Source of the DNA: an uncultured Erythrobacter sp.
Lineage (GTDB): Bacteria; Pseudomonadota; Alphaproteobacteria; Sphingomonadales; Sphingomonadaceae
Assembly (NCBI GenBank): GCA_947495695.1
Contig: CANLZP010000002.1
Location: 558,001-622,000, forward strand
Length of the DNA: 64,000 bases
Direction: 5' to 3'
The translations under genes and the position numbers were made by a program. Shown here in pieces: positions 8,564 through 16,493 of the stretch; position 1 is the first letter of the stretch, and every line of letters starts with the position of its first letter. The notes under the pieces were generated by a model. The model did no database searches. It saw only the letters and a program-made list of their open reading frames with translations, and was not told where the DNA came from.

Positions 8564-9715
8564 ATGGCGCGCGCACTTTATATCCATTGGCCCTTCTGCT
8601 TGAAGAAATGCCCCTATTGCGACTTCAACAGCCATGTTCGCGATGGCGTGGATGTGGATCAATGGCGCGGCGCTCTGATCGCTGACATGCGGCGCGAAGC
8701 CGAAATCGCCGGTGGAGAGCGCTTGGAAAGCGTGTTCTTTGGCGGAGGCACTCCGTCCCTCATGCCGCCCGCTCTGGTCGCCGATTTGCTGCAGGAAGCC
8801 GAGGCTTTGTGGGGTTTTGACGCCAGTGTCGAGATCACCCTAGAGGCCAATCCTTCTTCAGTCGAAGCCGCCAATTTCGCCGGATTGGCAAATGCGGGCG
8901 TGAACCGTGTATCATTGGGAATACAATCCCTTGAGGATGATTGTTTACAATTTTTGGGACGTTTACACAGCGCCGATGAAGCACTGGCAGCTTTGGAGAT
9001 TGCCCAATCCCAATTTGCCCGGGTCAGCTTTGATCTGATCTATGCTCGCCCCGGCCAGACGCCCGAGCAATGGGCCTCTGAGTTGGACCGCGCCCTGGCC
9101 CTCGGCACGGATCACCTTTCACTTTATCAATTGACGATCGAGCCGAGCACGCGATTTGCCACCGATGTCAGAATTGGCGCCTTCACTCCGCTGGAGGATG
9201 ACCCGGCCGCGGATTTATATGCATTGACGCATGAAATGACCGCAAATGCGGGTATTCCCGCCTATGAAACCAGCAATCATGCGCGCGCCGGACAACAGAG
9301 CCGGCACAATCTAACCTATTGGCGTTATGCAGATTATTGCGGAATAGGGCCAGGTGCGCATGGCCGCAGAAATGGCGTTGCGACCACTCGCCACAAGAAG
9401 CCGGAGAACTTTTTGGCCAAAGTCGAGACCTCGCGAGATGGTATCGAGACCTCGCGAGACCTAGGCCCTCATGAGCAAGTTTCCGAAGCTATCATGATGG
9501 GTTTGCGACTGGTTGAGGGGATCGATCTGGCGGTCCTAGAAAACCGCTTTGGCATTGCCCAAAAAGACCTGATCCAGACTAATCGGCTCAAGCTTCATCG
9601 TGATCTCGGCCTCGTTTGGCAAACCGGCTCGAAAATCGGCCTGACAAAGGCTGGCATGCCGGTGTTGGACGCCTTGCTGGGCGAGCTGGTGGGCGATGCT
9701 TTGGTGCCGGTATGA
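8564..9715 (+). CDS. hemW: HemW-like radical SAM haem chaperone (formerly HemN-like)
   Basis: This is a radical SAM protein of the coproporphyrinogen dehydrogenase-like family now called HemW, a haem-binding chaperone for respiratory enzymes. The cluster motif CxxxCxxC is seen in FCLKKCPYCDF near residue 13, without the extra downstream Cys that marks true HemN. GGGTPSLM and LGIQSLED follow in the normal order. The ATG at 8564 gives the usual MxxxLYIHWPFC start; a GTG at 8552 would add four residues. Near residue 290 a 21-bp tandem duplication encodes ETSRDGI then ETSRD. The gene overlaps xerC by 4 bp. Confidence 0.9.
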   Translation: MARALYIHWPFCLKKCPYCDFNSHVRDGVDVDQWRGALIADMRREAEIAGGERLESVFFGGGTPSLMPPALVADLLQEAEALWGFDASVEITLEANPSSVEAANFAGLANAGVNRVSLGIQSLEDDCLQFLGRLHSADEALAALEIAQSQFARVSFDLIYARPGQTPEQWASELDRALALGTDHLSLYQLTIEPSTRFATDVRIGAFTPLEDDPAADLYALTHEMTANAGIPAYETSNHARAGQQSRHNLTYWRYADYCGIGPGAHGRRNGVATTRHKKPENFLAKVETSRDGIETSRDLGPHEQVSEAIMMGLRLVEGIDLAVLENRFGIAQKDLIQTNRLKLHRDLGLVWQTGSKIGLTKAGMPVLDALLGELVGDALVPV

Positions 9716-10635
9716 GTGGCAATATGATGGCTGCTGACTTCTTGGAGGAGTGGCGCGATCACTTGACCCATTCGCGCCGCCGCAGCCCGCATACCGTGCG
9801 CGCCTACCTTGCTTGCGCAAGGCGATTGCTGGCTGCACAAGAGTTTACCGATTGGCCCTCGATTGCCCGATTGGAAGCAAGGGATTTGCGCAGCCATTTG
9901 GCCGCTCGCCGCGCCGAGGGATTGGCCAACACCAGCGCCGCGCGCGAATTGTCGGCGATCAAGAGCTTCATCCAATTTGCCCGCGTCCAATCTGGCGAAC
10001 AGGATGCTGCCGCACCGCGCCTAAGGGGTCCTCGCATCAAAAAGGGCTTGCCCCGCCCCGTCACCCCGGATGATGCGAGCAACATTGCCGATCTGGTCGC
10101 TGGAGAAGCACTGGAGGGTTGGATTGGCGCGCGCGACCGGGCTGTCCTGCTGCTGCTGTATGGATCGGGCCTGCGCATTGCCGAGGCTTTGTCCTTGCAA
10201 GGGCGCGACACACCGCTGGGAGAGGCGCTGCAAGTCACCGGCAAAGGCGGCAAGCAACGCCTTGTCCCCATACTGCCGATTTGCCGGGATGCAGTGGCGG
10301 AATATCAAAGCCAATGCCCATGGCCCGTCGGCCCGGATGAGGCTTTATTTCGCGGCGTAAAAGGCGGCCCTTTGAGTCAAGGAATGGTGCAAAAGGCGAT
10401 GGTGAAGGCGCGCCGCGCGCTCGGCCTACCCGATACCGCTACGCCGCATGCCTTGCGCCACAGCTTTGCAACGCATCTGTTGGGTGCAGGCGCGGATTTG
10501 CGGTCCTTGCAAGAATTGTTGGGCCACGCCTCGCTTGGCTCCACCCAGATTTACACGCAGGTGGATGCGGCCACGATGCTGGAAAATTACCGCGATGCGC
10601 ATCCAAGGGCGAAGAAGAGCGCGAAGAAGAAGTGA
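9712..10635 (+). CDS. xerC: Tyrosine recombinase XerC
   Basis: XerC/XerD-type recombinase of 307 residues, the usual Xer length, acting at dif to resolve chromosome dimers. The start is the ATG overlapping the hemW stop (ATGA at 9712). The N-terminal SAM-like DNA-binding domain includes SPHTVRAYLA. The catalytic domain shows the Arg in YGSGLRIAEAL, the Lys in GKGGKQRLVP, the HxxR box HALRHSFATHLL, and the terminal LLGHASLGSTQIYTQ with His and the nucleophilic Tyr. The lysine-rich tail is ordinary. Assignment to XerC rather than XerD rests on overall resemblance. Length and core-gene overlap argue against a mobile integrase, although the patch beyond it looks accessory. Confidence 0.88.
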   Translation: MSGNMMAADFLEEWRDHLTHSRRRSPHTVRAYLACARRLLAAQEFTDWPSIARLEARDLRSHLAARRAEGLANTSAARELSAIKSFIQFARVQSGEQDAAAPRLRGPRIKKGLPRPVTPDDASNIADLVAGEALEGWIGARDRAVLLLLYGSGLRIAEALSLQGRDTPLGEALQVTGKGGKQRLVPILPICRDAVAEYQSQCPWPVGPDEALFRGVKGGPLSQGMVQKAMVKARRALGLPDTATPHALRHSFATHLLGAGADLRSLQELLGHASLGSTQIYTQVDAATMLENYRDAHPRAKKSAKKK

Positions 10636-10681
10636 CGTCCAAAACTAGGCGCGCCCCGACATTAGCACATACGCAAAGAAA

Positions 10682-10714
10682 CACCCCCGGAGGAGGTTTC
10701 GACCTCCGGGGGTG
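10682..10714. terminator. Strong intrinsic hairpin between xerC and a convergent gene
   Basis: A perfect 12-bp GC-rich inverted repeat (arms 10682-10693 and 10703-10714) with a 9-nt loop sits between the ends of two convergent genes. The plus strand continues with a T-rich stretch (cttgttgttt), and the minus strand with a weaker T/U context. It probably terminates xerC and may act in both directions. Confidence 0.8.
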
Positions 10715-10742
10715 CTTGTTGTTTAGATTATGCGTGCTTTGA

Positions 10743-11348
10743 TCAGTCGAATTCCTCGTCCGATGCGCCCGAAACCATGATGTGCGCCCATGGCGTACCA
10801 GATGCCATTACCCACGGCATTGAACCCTCGGGTTCTTCAATAACACCAAGAGTCTCTCCTGTTGCAAATGGAACTGCCACAATCTGCCAGCTCGTTCCCT
10901 CGATCGATGCGACATCTTTCCCGTAAGTATCGGCAGCCCCCCGGTATGCATATCCGACCTGAGGAAGTGACGAGACATCTAACTCCCCTGATTCCATTTC
11001 GGCACGCAACTGAGCAATACCTTCCTCGCGTGAAACACCGGTTTCCCGAATTTCGCGACCGCGCACGTACATCGCCCGCATTGCGCTCGGAACGCACCAA
11101 ACACTTAGCCGATTAGCGGCGCCGTCATCGTCGCCCTTACTTACACGGCACGAAATATCAGAAGATCCTTGCCTCACTAAAGTTTCAGTCCCCTCGGCAT
11201 CAACTGAAATGACGGTAACGCTGTCCTCAAGCGCCGCCGGCAAGGCCAGTTGGGCAGCTGCTACGGCGTAATCCATTGCATGGTCATCGGCTACGGCCGG
11301 CGTAATGCCGATCGCGACTACGGCGGTACCTAAAGCTAGATATTTCAT
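10743..11348 (-). CDS. Secreted protein of unknown function
   Basis: I do not recognise this family. The start is the ATG ending at 11348, preceded by a GGGGAAAG ribosome-binding site; it gives 201 residues. A short signal peptide is clear: MKYLALGTAVVAIGI, then a signal-peptidase site PAVA-DD at about residue 20. The mature protein is acidic and has two cysteines (SCRVSKGDDD and SVWCVPS) that could form a disulfide. It has no obvious catalytic motif or membrane segment. It converges on xerC with a strong terminator between and is divergent from the membrane-protein gene at 11582. It is probably periplasmic and belongs to the accessory patch between xerC and gshB. Confidence 0.65.
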   Translation of the reverse strand: MKYLALGTAVVAIGITPAVADDHAMDYAVAAAQLALPAALEDSVTVISVDAEGTETLVRQGSSDISCRVSKGDDDGAANRLSVWCVPSAMRAMYVRGREIRETGVSREEGIAQLRAEMESGELDVSSLPQVGYAYRGAADTYGKDVASIEGTSWQIVAVPFATGETLGVIEEPEGSMPWVMASGTPWAHIMVSGASDEEFD

Positions 11349-11581
11349 TGCTTTCCCCAAATCTATTGCCGACCCCAATCGTGAGACTAACAATAGTCTT
11401 TCGCTTGAGCAACTTTGGTTGAGGTCCTCAATTGGGTCGCCGCCGGAACGTCGCATTCTGGGGTGGGAAGCAGACGCAGCATGTCGGGGGCGGCAATGAC
11501 CGTCAGATTCTGAACATCATCTCCAAGGCTGGACGCACTGAATTTCTTGATCCGTCGCATCGCAGTGGTAGAATATGCGGC

Positions 11582-11986
11582 ATGACGATGGGCAAGCATA
11601 GCGGCGCTCTACACGCATTTTTCTATCTCGGCCTATCGCTTCTAGTGTGCCATGAACTGGATGCAGTTTTCCGTCATGAATGGCGAATTTTGCCAGGCTT
11701 AAGTCTTTTGCCAGATGACCCAGCTCGAACACTTTTCGTTATTATCCATGTTCCTGTATTTGTCCTGCTATTTTCGCTGACTGGACATGTTTCGGACATC
11801 ATCAGAAAGCGAAGCCAATTTGGTGTCGATGCTTTTTTAATCGGTCACGCATTAGTTCATTTCGTCATGTCAGGACACGAACTTTACGACTTCGAACCGC
11901 CTGTTGAGACAATCACCGTCTATGGCGGCGCGTTGGTGGGATTCATCCATGCCGTTTGCTGTTTGAAGATGAACGATCCTAAATAG
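11582..11986 (+). CDS. Small multi-pass membrane protein (DUF6713-like)
   Basis: The open frame begins further upstream, but the ATG at 11582 starts a coherent 134-residue hydrophobic protein and is preferred. Three or four membrane segments are visible: FFYLGLSLLVCHELDAVF, LFVIIHVPVFVLLFSLTG, a His-containing GHALVHFVMSGHELYDF, and a C-terminal GALVGFIHAVCCL. Repeated HE/HxL motifs (CHELDAV, SGHELYD) inside or next to the helices suggest conserved functional histidines. The pattern reminds me of the DUF6713 membrane family; I could not check this. Base composition is visibly AT-richer than the neighbours, consistent with transfer. Function unknown. Confidence 0.6.
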   Translation: MTMGKHSGALHAFFYLGLSLLVCHELDAVFRHEWRILPGLSLLPDDPARTLFVIIHVPVFVLLFSLTGHVSDIIRKRSQFGVDAFLIGHALVHFVMSGHELYDFEPPVETITVYGGALVGFIHAVCCLKMNDPK

Positions 11987-11988
11987 AC

Positions 11989-12106
11989 CTAGCAGGGAAC
12001 GTCCGCAACTGGGTCGTTTGCCGACCAACCGTTCGCAGCCACACGCTCCTCAATCGCGTCCCAGATCATTCCGGCCAAACCGGGTCCATCAAAGTTGGAG
12101 ATCACA
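11989..12106 (-). pseudogene. Relic of the 3' end of gshB (duplicate fragment)
   Basis: Bases 12027-12106 align without gaps to 13011-13090, the last part of intact gshB. By hand count 67 of 80 positions match, and identity is highest at the 3' end. Read on the minus strand, it still encodes ISNFDGPGLAGMIWDAIEERVAANG without an internal stop, against ISNFDGTDLAGMIWDAIEGRVAANG in GshB. It then runs 10 extra codons to a TAG at 11989-11991. Upstream of 12106 the similarity ends abruptly just before the methyltransferase stop, so the rest of the gene is absent. It is a non-functional remnant of a duplication or of recombination with a divergent gshB allele. Confidence 0.85.
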
Positions 12107-12126
12107 GACCCTCAACTTGGGATGGC

Positions 12127-12900
12127 TCAGGCAGGCTTCACCGCTCTTGTGGCGATGAAAGGATTGAACAGGCGACCCACTTCATCCAATTCAGCCCAAT
12201 TGTCCTCGAACATATCAGCCAAAAGTAGGCCAGCTTGTAACTGACCTCCAATCTGTGTCTCCAATGTGTGGCTGAAGCACAATGTTGGATCGTCGGCCAA
12301 CATCTGTTGTCGTTCTTCCTCTGGCAATTCGAAGTCAGAATAAGGGAGCGAATGACGCGCCACCAACTCACCGCGATCCATTGCCAATTGGTCGAATACA
12401 AAAAAGACCGGATTGTAAAATCCTGTCATCAGAACTCCCCCGGGGCGCAACACGCGGGCGCACTCGAGCCATACTGGCAAAACTTCGGGCGCAAACGCTG
12501 TCGAGCAGGGGTTGAAGACCAAATCGAAACTAGCATCGGCGAAGGCCGATAGATCATGCATATATCCCTGTACCGTGCGGATATTCAGACCTTCACGCTG
12601 GGCCACTTCCAGATCGCGGGCAAGTTGGGCCTCTGACGCATCAAGACACGTCACATTGGCTCCTGCAGCGGCAAAGATAGGACATTGCTGCCCACCGCCC
12701 GAAGCAAGGCCAAGAATGTCTTTGCCAGAAATTTCGCCGAACCAAGCGCGGGGGACCGGCTTTTTCGGAGTCAGCAGGACTTCCCAGTCGCCCTGCCGAG
12801 CACGAGCAATGGTTTGCGAGTCTACCGGCAGCGTCCAAATGTCGCCTTCGGCAACGCGCTGGTTCCAGCCTTGGCGATTGTGTTCCCGTTGACTATCCAT
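12127..12900 (-). CDS. Class I SAM-dependent methyltransferase
   Basis: This cytoplasmic methyltransferase of 257 residues starts at the ATG ending at 12900, behind an AGGAAGG ribosome-binding site. Motif I is ILGLASGGGQQCPIFAAAG (about residues 62-80), followed by an acidic loop end VTCLDASEAQL that would bind the SAM ribose. The motif IV-like FDLVFNPCSTAFAP and the post-motif RVLRPGGVLMTGFYNP complete the Rossmann core. The N-terminal HNRQGWNQRVAEGDIWTLPV resembles a group often annotated simply as class I methyltransferase. The substrate is unknown. It lies between gshB and the gshB relic on the same strand, so it was probably inserted or trapped by the event that made the duplication. Confidence 0.85.
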   Translation of the reverse strand: MDSQREHNRQGWNQRVAEGDIWTLPVDSQTIARARQGDWEVLLTPKKPVPRAWFGEISGKDILGLASGGGQQCPIFAAAGANVTCLDASEAQLARDLEVAQREGLNIRTVQGYMHDLSAFADASFDLVFNPCSTAFAPEVLPVWLECARVLRPGGVLMTGFYNPVFFVFDQLAMDRGELVARHSLPYSDFELPEEERQQMLADDPTLCFSHTLETQIGGQLQAGLLLADMFEDNWAELDEVGRLFNPFIATRAVKPA

Positions 12901-13008
12901 AGCCCTTCCTAACCAACCCCGTTTTACGTGTGAAGCCGCAGAGAATATCTGCCGATGGACCACATGATCGACGAGACTATGGTCGTCTAGCCGGGCTCGC
13001 TTGCAGAC

Positions 13009-13968
13009 CTAACCGTTCGCAGCCACCCGCCCCTCGATCGCGTCCCAGATCATTCCGGCCAGATCGGTGCCGTCAAAATTGCTGATCGCCACAATTCCTG
13101 TGGGTGAGGTTACGTTGATCTCGGTCAGCCATTTGCCGCCAATTACATCGATACCGACGAATGTCAGGCCAAGTCGTTTCAGATCTGGCCCCATCGCGGC
13201 GCAAATTTCCTGCTCGCGCTCTGTCAATTGAGTGGGTTCAGCGCTGCCACCCATCGCTAGGTTAGAGCGGAACTCGCCCTCGCCCGGGATGCGGTTGATC
13301 GCGCCAGCCACTGCGCCATCGATCAAGACGATACGCTTGTCCCCCTCAGCCACTTCGGGAAGGAAGGGCTGGACCATGTGTGGTTCGGGCCACGTCTGGT
13401 TGAACACTTCAAACAGAGCCGTCAGATTGTCGCCACTGGCGGGTACGCGGAAGATCGCCTTGCCGCCATTGCCGTGGATCGGCTTGACCACCACGGCGCC
13501 ATGCTCCGCCATGAAGCGTTTTACCTCGTCCACCGATCGCGTAACCAAGGTTGGCGGCATGAATTGGCGATAGTCCAGCACCATCACCTTTTCCGGGGCA
13601 TTGCGCACGCTGGTGGGATTGTTGACCACCAATGTCTCACTCTCGATCCGGTCGAGCAAATGGGTCGCAGTGATATAGCCCATGTCAAAGGGCGGATCCT
13701 GCCGCATCAAAATGACATCAATGTCCTTGCCCAGATCGAGGCGCTGGGCCTCTCCTTTGGTGAAATGATCGCCCACAACCCGCTGGACCTTCACCGGATG
13801 GCATTCGGCATACAGACGATCATCCGCGTCCAAAGTCAGGCTTTCGACGTGATATTCGAAGATTTCATGGCCGCGTATCTGGGCCGCCTCCATCAAGGCA
13901 AAGGAAGAATCCCCGGCGATATTCACGCTTTCAATCGGGTCCATCTGAACTGCGATGCGTAGGGACAT
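13009..13968 (-). CDS. gshB: Glutathione synthetase
   Basis: GshB joins gamma-glutamylcysteine and glycine with ATP to make glutathione. The 319-residue product has the ATP-grasp layout of the family. The N-terminal MSLRIAVQMDPIESVNI is followed by VILMRQDPPFDMGYITATHLLD and the central NNPTSVRNAPEKVMVL. The ATP-grasp segment includes VVVKPIHGNGGKAIFRV, and the C-terminal metal-binding stretch LTEINVTSPTGIVAISNFDG closes the protein. It follows yraN by 11 bp on the same strand (rsmI-yraN-gshB). An 80-bp divergent copy of its 3' end lies about 1 kb downstream. Confidence 0.96.
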   Translation of the reverse strand: MSLRIAVQMDPIESVNIAGDSSFALMEAAQIRGHEIFEYHVESLTLDADDRLYAECHPVKVQRVVGDHFTKGEAQRLDLGKDIDVILMRQDPPFDMGYITATHLLDRIESETLVVNNPTSVRNAPEKVMVLDYRQFMPPTLVTRSVDEVKRFMAEHGAVVVKPIHGNGGKAIFRVPASGDNLTALFEVFNQTWPEPHMVQPFLPEVAEGDKRIVLIDGAVAGAINRIPGEGEFRSNLAMGGSAEPTQLTEREQEICAAMGPDLKRLGLTFVGIDVIGGKWLTEINVTSPTGIVAISNFDGTDLAGMIWDAIEGRVAANG

Positions 13969-13979
13969 TCAATACTCTC

Positions 13980-14330
13980 TTATGGTTGCCATGCATTGGT
14001 GATGTGGCGTGGCAAGACGCCGGGCGCAAGTAGGATAACGTCCACGCGCATATCCTCGCCATCGCGGACATATTCATGGGCAACGCATTCAACCGCCGCT
14101 GCAACGCGTTTCAAGCGGTAGGCATCGATGGCGTGATCAAGGTCAGCGGCGCGCTTGCGGTATTTCACTTCGATGAAGGCAACGACGCCGCTGCGTCTGC
14201 AAATGAGGTCTATCTCTCCGCGCGGAGTTTTGACCCGTTGGGCCAGAACCTGCCAACCTTTCAGACGCAGCCAGACAGAAGCCCACCGTTCCGCCTGCCG
14301 CCCGCTTTGTTCGGCCAGCTTGCGTTTCAC
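13980..14330 (-). CDS. YraN family (UPF0102) nuclease-like protein
   Basis: This 116-residue protein belongs to the widespread YraN/UPF0102 family, which has a restriction-endonuclease-like (PD-D/ExK) fold. The motif is visible as GEIDLICRR followed by VVAFIEVKYRK (about residues 38-60), supplying the D and ExK residues. The N-terminal RQAERWASVWLRLKGW is also typical. The start is a GTG sharing GTGA with the rsmI stop, so the two are translationally coupled. Its position beside rsmI and an LpoA-like gene mirrors the E. coli yraL-lpoA-yraN cluster. Cellular function is not established. Confidence 0.9.
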   Translation of the reverse strand: MKRKLAEQSGRQAERWASVWLRLKGWQVLAQRVKTPRGEIDLICRRSGVVAFIEVKYRKRAADLDHAIDAYRLKRVAAAVECVAHEYVRDGEDMRVDVILLAPGVLPRHITNAWQP

Positions 14331-15220
14331 AGATCGCCCTGCTTGTCGCGTTTCTCAGCGCCGATCTCCAGCGCACGAGCATAAAGCGCCTTGCGGTCGA
14401 GCCCGGTTGCCTTGGCCACATGCCCAGCAGCTTGCGAAGGTTTTAGCGTTGCCAAAGCTTCTCGCAGCAAATCATCGGGATCGCCGTGTGGTTGCTCGTC
14501 ATTCGGCGGAGCGATCAGCAGCACTATCTCGCCCTTGGGAGGATGCGCCTGATAATGATCCAGCAAATTTTCGGGCGTATCGGTGCGGCATTCTTCGTGA
14601 AGCTTGGTTAGCTCACGCGCGACCGAAACAGCGCGGCCGGGAAGATTGTTCGCGATGGCGGCCAGCGATTTTGTCAGGCGCGGCCCGGTTTCGTAAAAGA
14701 TCAGCGTTGCATCAACTTGCCCCAACTCGGACAAAACATCAGCGCGCGCTTTCTCTTTCACAGGCAGAAATCCGCCAAACAAAAAGCGATCATTGGGCAA
14801 GCCTGACAGGGTGAGGCCAGCTATGACCGCGCAGGCGCCGGGCAAGGTGGTGACAGGGATATTCTGCTCTCGCGCATCGGCAACCAATCGATAGCCCGGA
14901 TCGGACACCAACGGCGTACCGGCATCGCTGACCAAAGCCACCGCGCCGCTTCGCATCGCATCGATCAATCGGGCTCGGTCATGCGGCGAGGAATGGTCAT
15001 CATAGCGCCACAGCGGCTTGTGCAGACCCAAATGCTTCATCAATTTGCCCGTCACCCGCGTGTCCTCGCAGGCCACTGCATCGCACCGGCTCAGAATATC
15101 GACTGCACGCACCGTTATATCGCCAAGATTGCCAATCGGTGTGGCGACGATGTAGAGCCCGTTTGTCAGGGGTTCTGGTGGGGACTCAGACAAGTCAGGT
15201 TCAGGCAGATGAGTGTTCAC
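14327..15220 (-). CDS. rsmI: 16S rRNA (cytidine-2'-O)-methyltransferase RsmI
   Basis: RsmI 2'-O-methylates C1402 of 16S rRNA in the decoding centre. The 297-residue protein has the SIRT/TPMT (tetrapyrrole methylase-like) signatures: GLYIVATPIGNLGDITVRA near residue 22, CDAVACEDTRVTGKLM, ALVSDAGTPLVSDPGYRLV around residue 95, and the late RELTKLHEE. The start appears to be GTG at 15218-15220, because no in-frame ATG precedes the conserved core closely. It heads the minus-strand set rsmI-yraN-gshB and is divergent from the LpoA-like lipoprotein. Confidence 0.96.
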   Translation of the reverse strand: MNTHLPEPDLSESPPEPLTNGLYIVATPIGNLGDITVRAVDILSRCDAVACEDTRVTGKLMKHLGLHKPLWRYDDHSSPHDRARLIDAMRSGAVALVSDAGTPLVSDPGYRLVADAREQNIPVTTLPGACAVIAGLTLSGLPNDRFLFGGFLPVKEKARADVLSELGQVDATLIFYETGPRLTKSLAAIANNLPGRAVSVARELTKLHEECRTDTPENLLDHYQAHPPKGEIVLLIAPPNDEQPHGDPDDLLREALATLKPSQAAGHVAKATGLDRKALYARALEIGAEKRDKQGDL

Positions 15221-15258
15221 TCAATGCTCTTTGGTACAAGTAATTGGGGTCGGCAAGA

Positions 15259-16437
15259 ATGAAGCGTTTTTTGTTTAGCGCGCGCGCATGGGTGGTTGCA
15301 GGGTCTGCAACGCTGTTGGCAGGCTGTCAGTTAGTGCCGAGCACGGGGCCGACGAGTACGGGGCCAGTCGCTGAGCCTACGCCAGAACCCAGCGCAACGG
15401 CGCTCCCAACCGATGAAACACGCCACCGCATCGCCTTGCTGGTACCGCTGAATGGCAACAATGGCGCGGTTGGCCAGTCAATCTCCAACGCCACCACCAT
15501 GGCCTTGCTGGACACCAATGCGGATAATCTGCGCATCACCACTTATGACACATCTGCCAATGCCGGCGAAGCGGCGGCGCGCGCCGTGGCCGATGGCAAT
15601 ACATTGATCCTGGGGCCGTTGTTGGCCAGCAATGTCTCGGCTGCGCGAACGCAAACGCGCCGGTCGGGCGTTCCGATGATCTCTTTCTCCAATGATACCA
15701 CTGTGGCCGCTTCGGGCGTGTTCGTGATGGGACACATCCCCGAACAATCGGTCAGCCGCACGGTTCGCTATGCAAGGCAAAAGGGCGCGCGCAGTTTTGC
15801 CGCGCTTGCTCCCAATGGCGACTATGGCGATCGCTCCATGGCAGCATTGAACAATGTGTTGCGCGGGTTTGGCGGGTCATTGAGCAGTGCCGAACGCTAT
15901 GACCGCGGCAATGTCTCCATCTCTAACGCGGCCAAGCGACTGCGCGCTCGTGGTGGCTATGATGCCGTGCTGATCGCTGATGGCGCACGCCTGGCAACGC
16001 AGGCCGCAGTCGCTCTAAAAGAGCAAACCGACGAACAGCCCGCCACCGACACACAAGTGCTGGGCACAGAGCTGTGGAGCGGCGAGAGCGCCCTCACCCG
16101 CCCGGCTGCAATGCGCGGAGCATTGTTCTCGGCCGTGTCCGACGCGCGCTTCAAGAACTTTAGTGACAGTTACGAAAACCGCTTTGGCGATAAGCCCTAC
16201 CGGATTTCCACGCTTGGCTATGACGCGGTTCTGTTGACCTTGCGCGTATCCAGAGACTGGAGAATCGGCAGCCGCTTTCCGCAATCCGAATTGCGCAGCG
16301 ATGGCGGTTTTCTGGGGCTGGACGGACCGTTTCGCTTTGGTAGCGATGGCGTGATCCAACGCGCCATGGAAGTGCGAGAAGTGCGCAATGGCGAGGTCGT
16401 TATCGTGGATCAGGCACCCACCCGCTTCAACGACTGA
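15259..16437 (+). CDS. LpoA-like penicillin-binding protein activator lipoprotein
   Basis: This outer-membrane or periplasmic lipoprotein has a type I periplasmic-binding fold like the C-terminal domain of LpoA, which activates PBP1A. The ATG at 15259 gives a lipoprotein signal with lipobox LLAGC near residue 23, then a Thr/Pro-rich linker (about residues 30-55). The binding-protein-like domain runs from RIALLVPLNGNNGAVGQSI, through TLILGPLLASNVSA and LAPNGDYGDRSM, to FLGLDGPFRFGSDGVIQRAMEV. The N-terminal TPR part of enterobacterial LpoA is absent. The divergent rsmI-yraN pair conserves the E. coli arrangement. PBP activation is inferred from family and context. Confidence 0.85.
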   Translation: MKRFLFSARAWVVAGSATLLAGCQLVPSTGPTSTGPVAEPTPEPSATALPTDETRHRIALLVPLNGNNGAVGQSISNATTMALLDTNADNLRITTYDTSANAGEAAARAVADGNTLILGPLLASNVSAARTQTRRSGVPMISFSNDTTVAASGVFVMGHIPEQSVSRTVRYARQKGARSFAALAPNGDYGDRSMAALNNVLRGFGGSLSSAERYDRGNVSISNAAKRLRARGGYDAVLIADGARLATQAAVALKEQTDEQPATDTQVLGTELWSGESALTRPAAMRGALFSAVSDARFKNFSDSYENRFGDKPYRISTLGYDAVLLTLRVSRDWRIGSRFPQSELRSDGGFLGLDGPFRFGSDGVIQRAMEVREVRNGEVVIVDQAPTRFND

Positions 16438-16493
16438 CGAAAACTATTCTTGGCTGCTTGTAGCGGATCGAATCCGAGGCCTATAGCAGCGCC

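Noticed and set aside
9712..10635. xerC as a mobile-element integrase
   Set aside because: Length, ATGA overlap with hemW and typical Xer motifs fit the housekeeping recombinase; no attachment repeats or phage genes are near.
11387..11599. 70-codon minus-strand frame between the secreted protein and the membrane protein
   Set aside because: The product has no recognisable features, no convincing ribosome-binding site, and overlaps the start of the better-supported plus-strand membrane gene.
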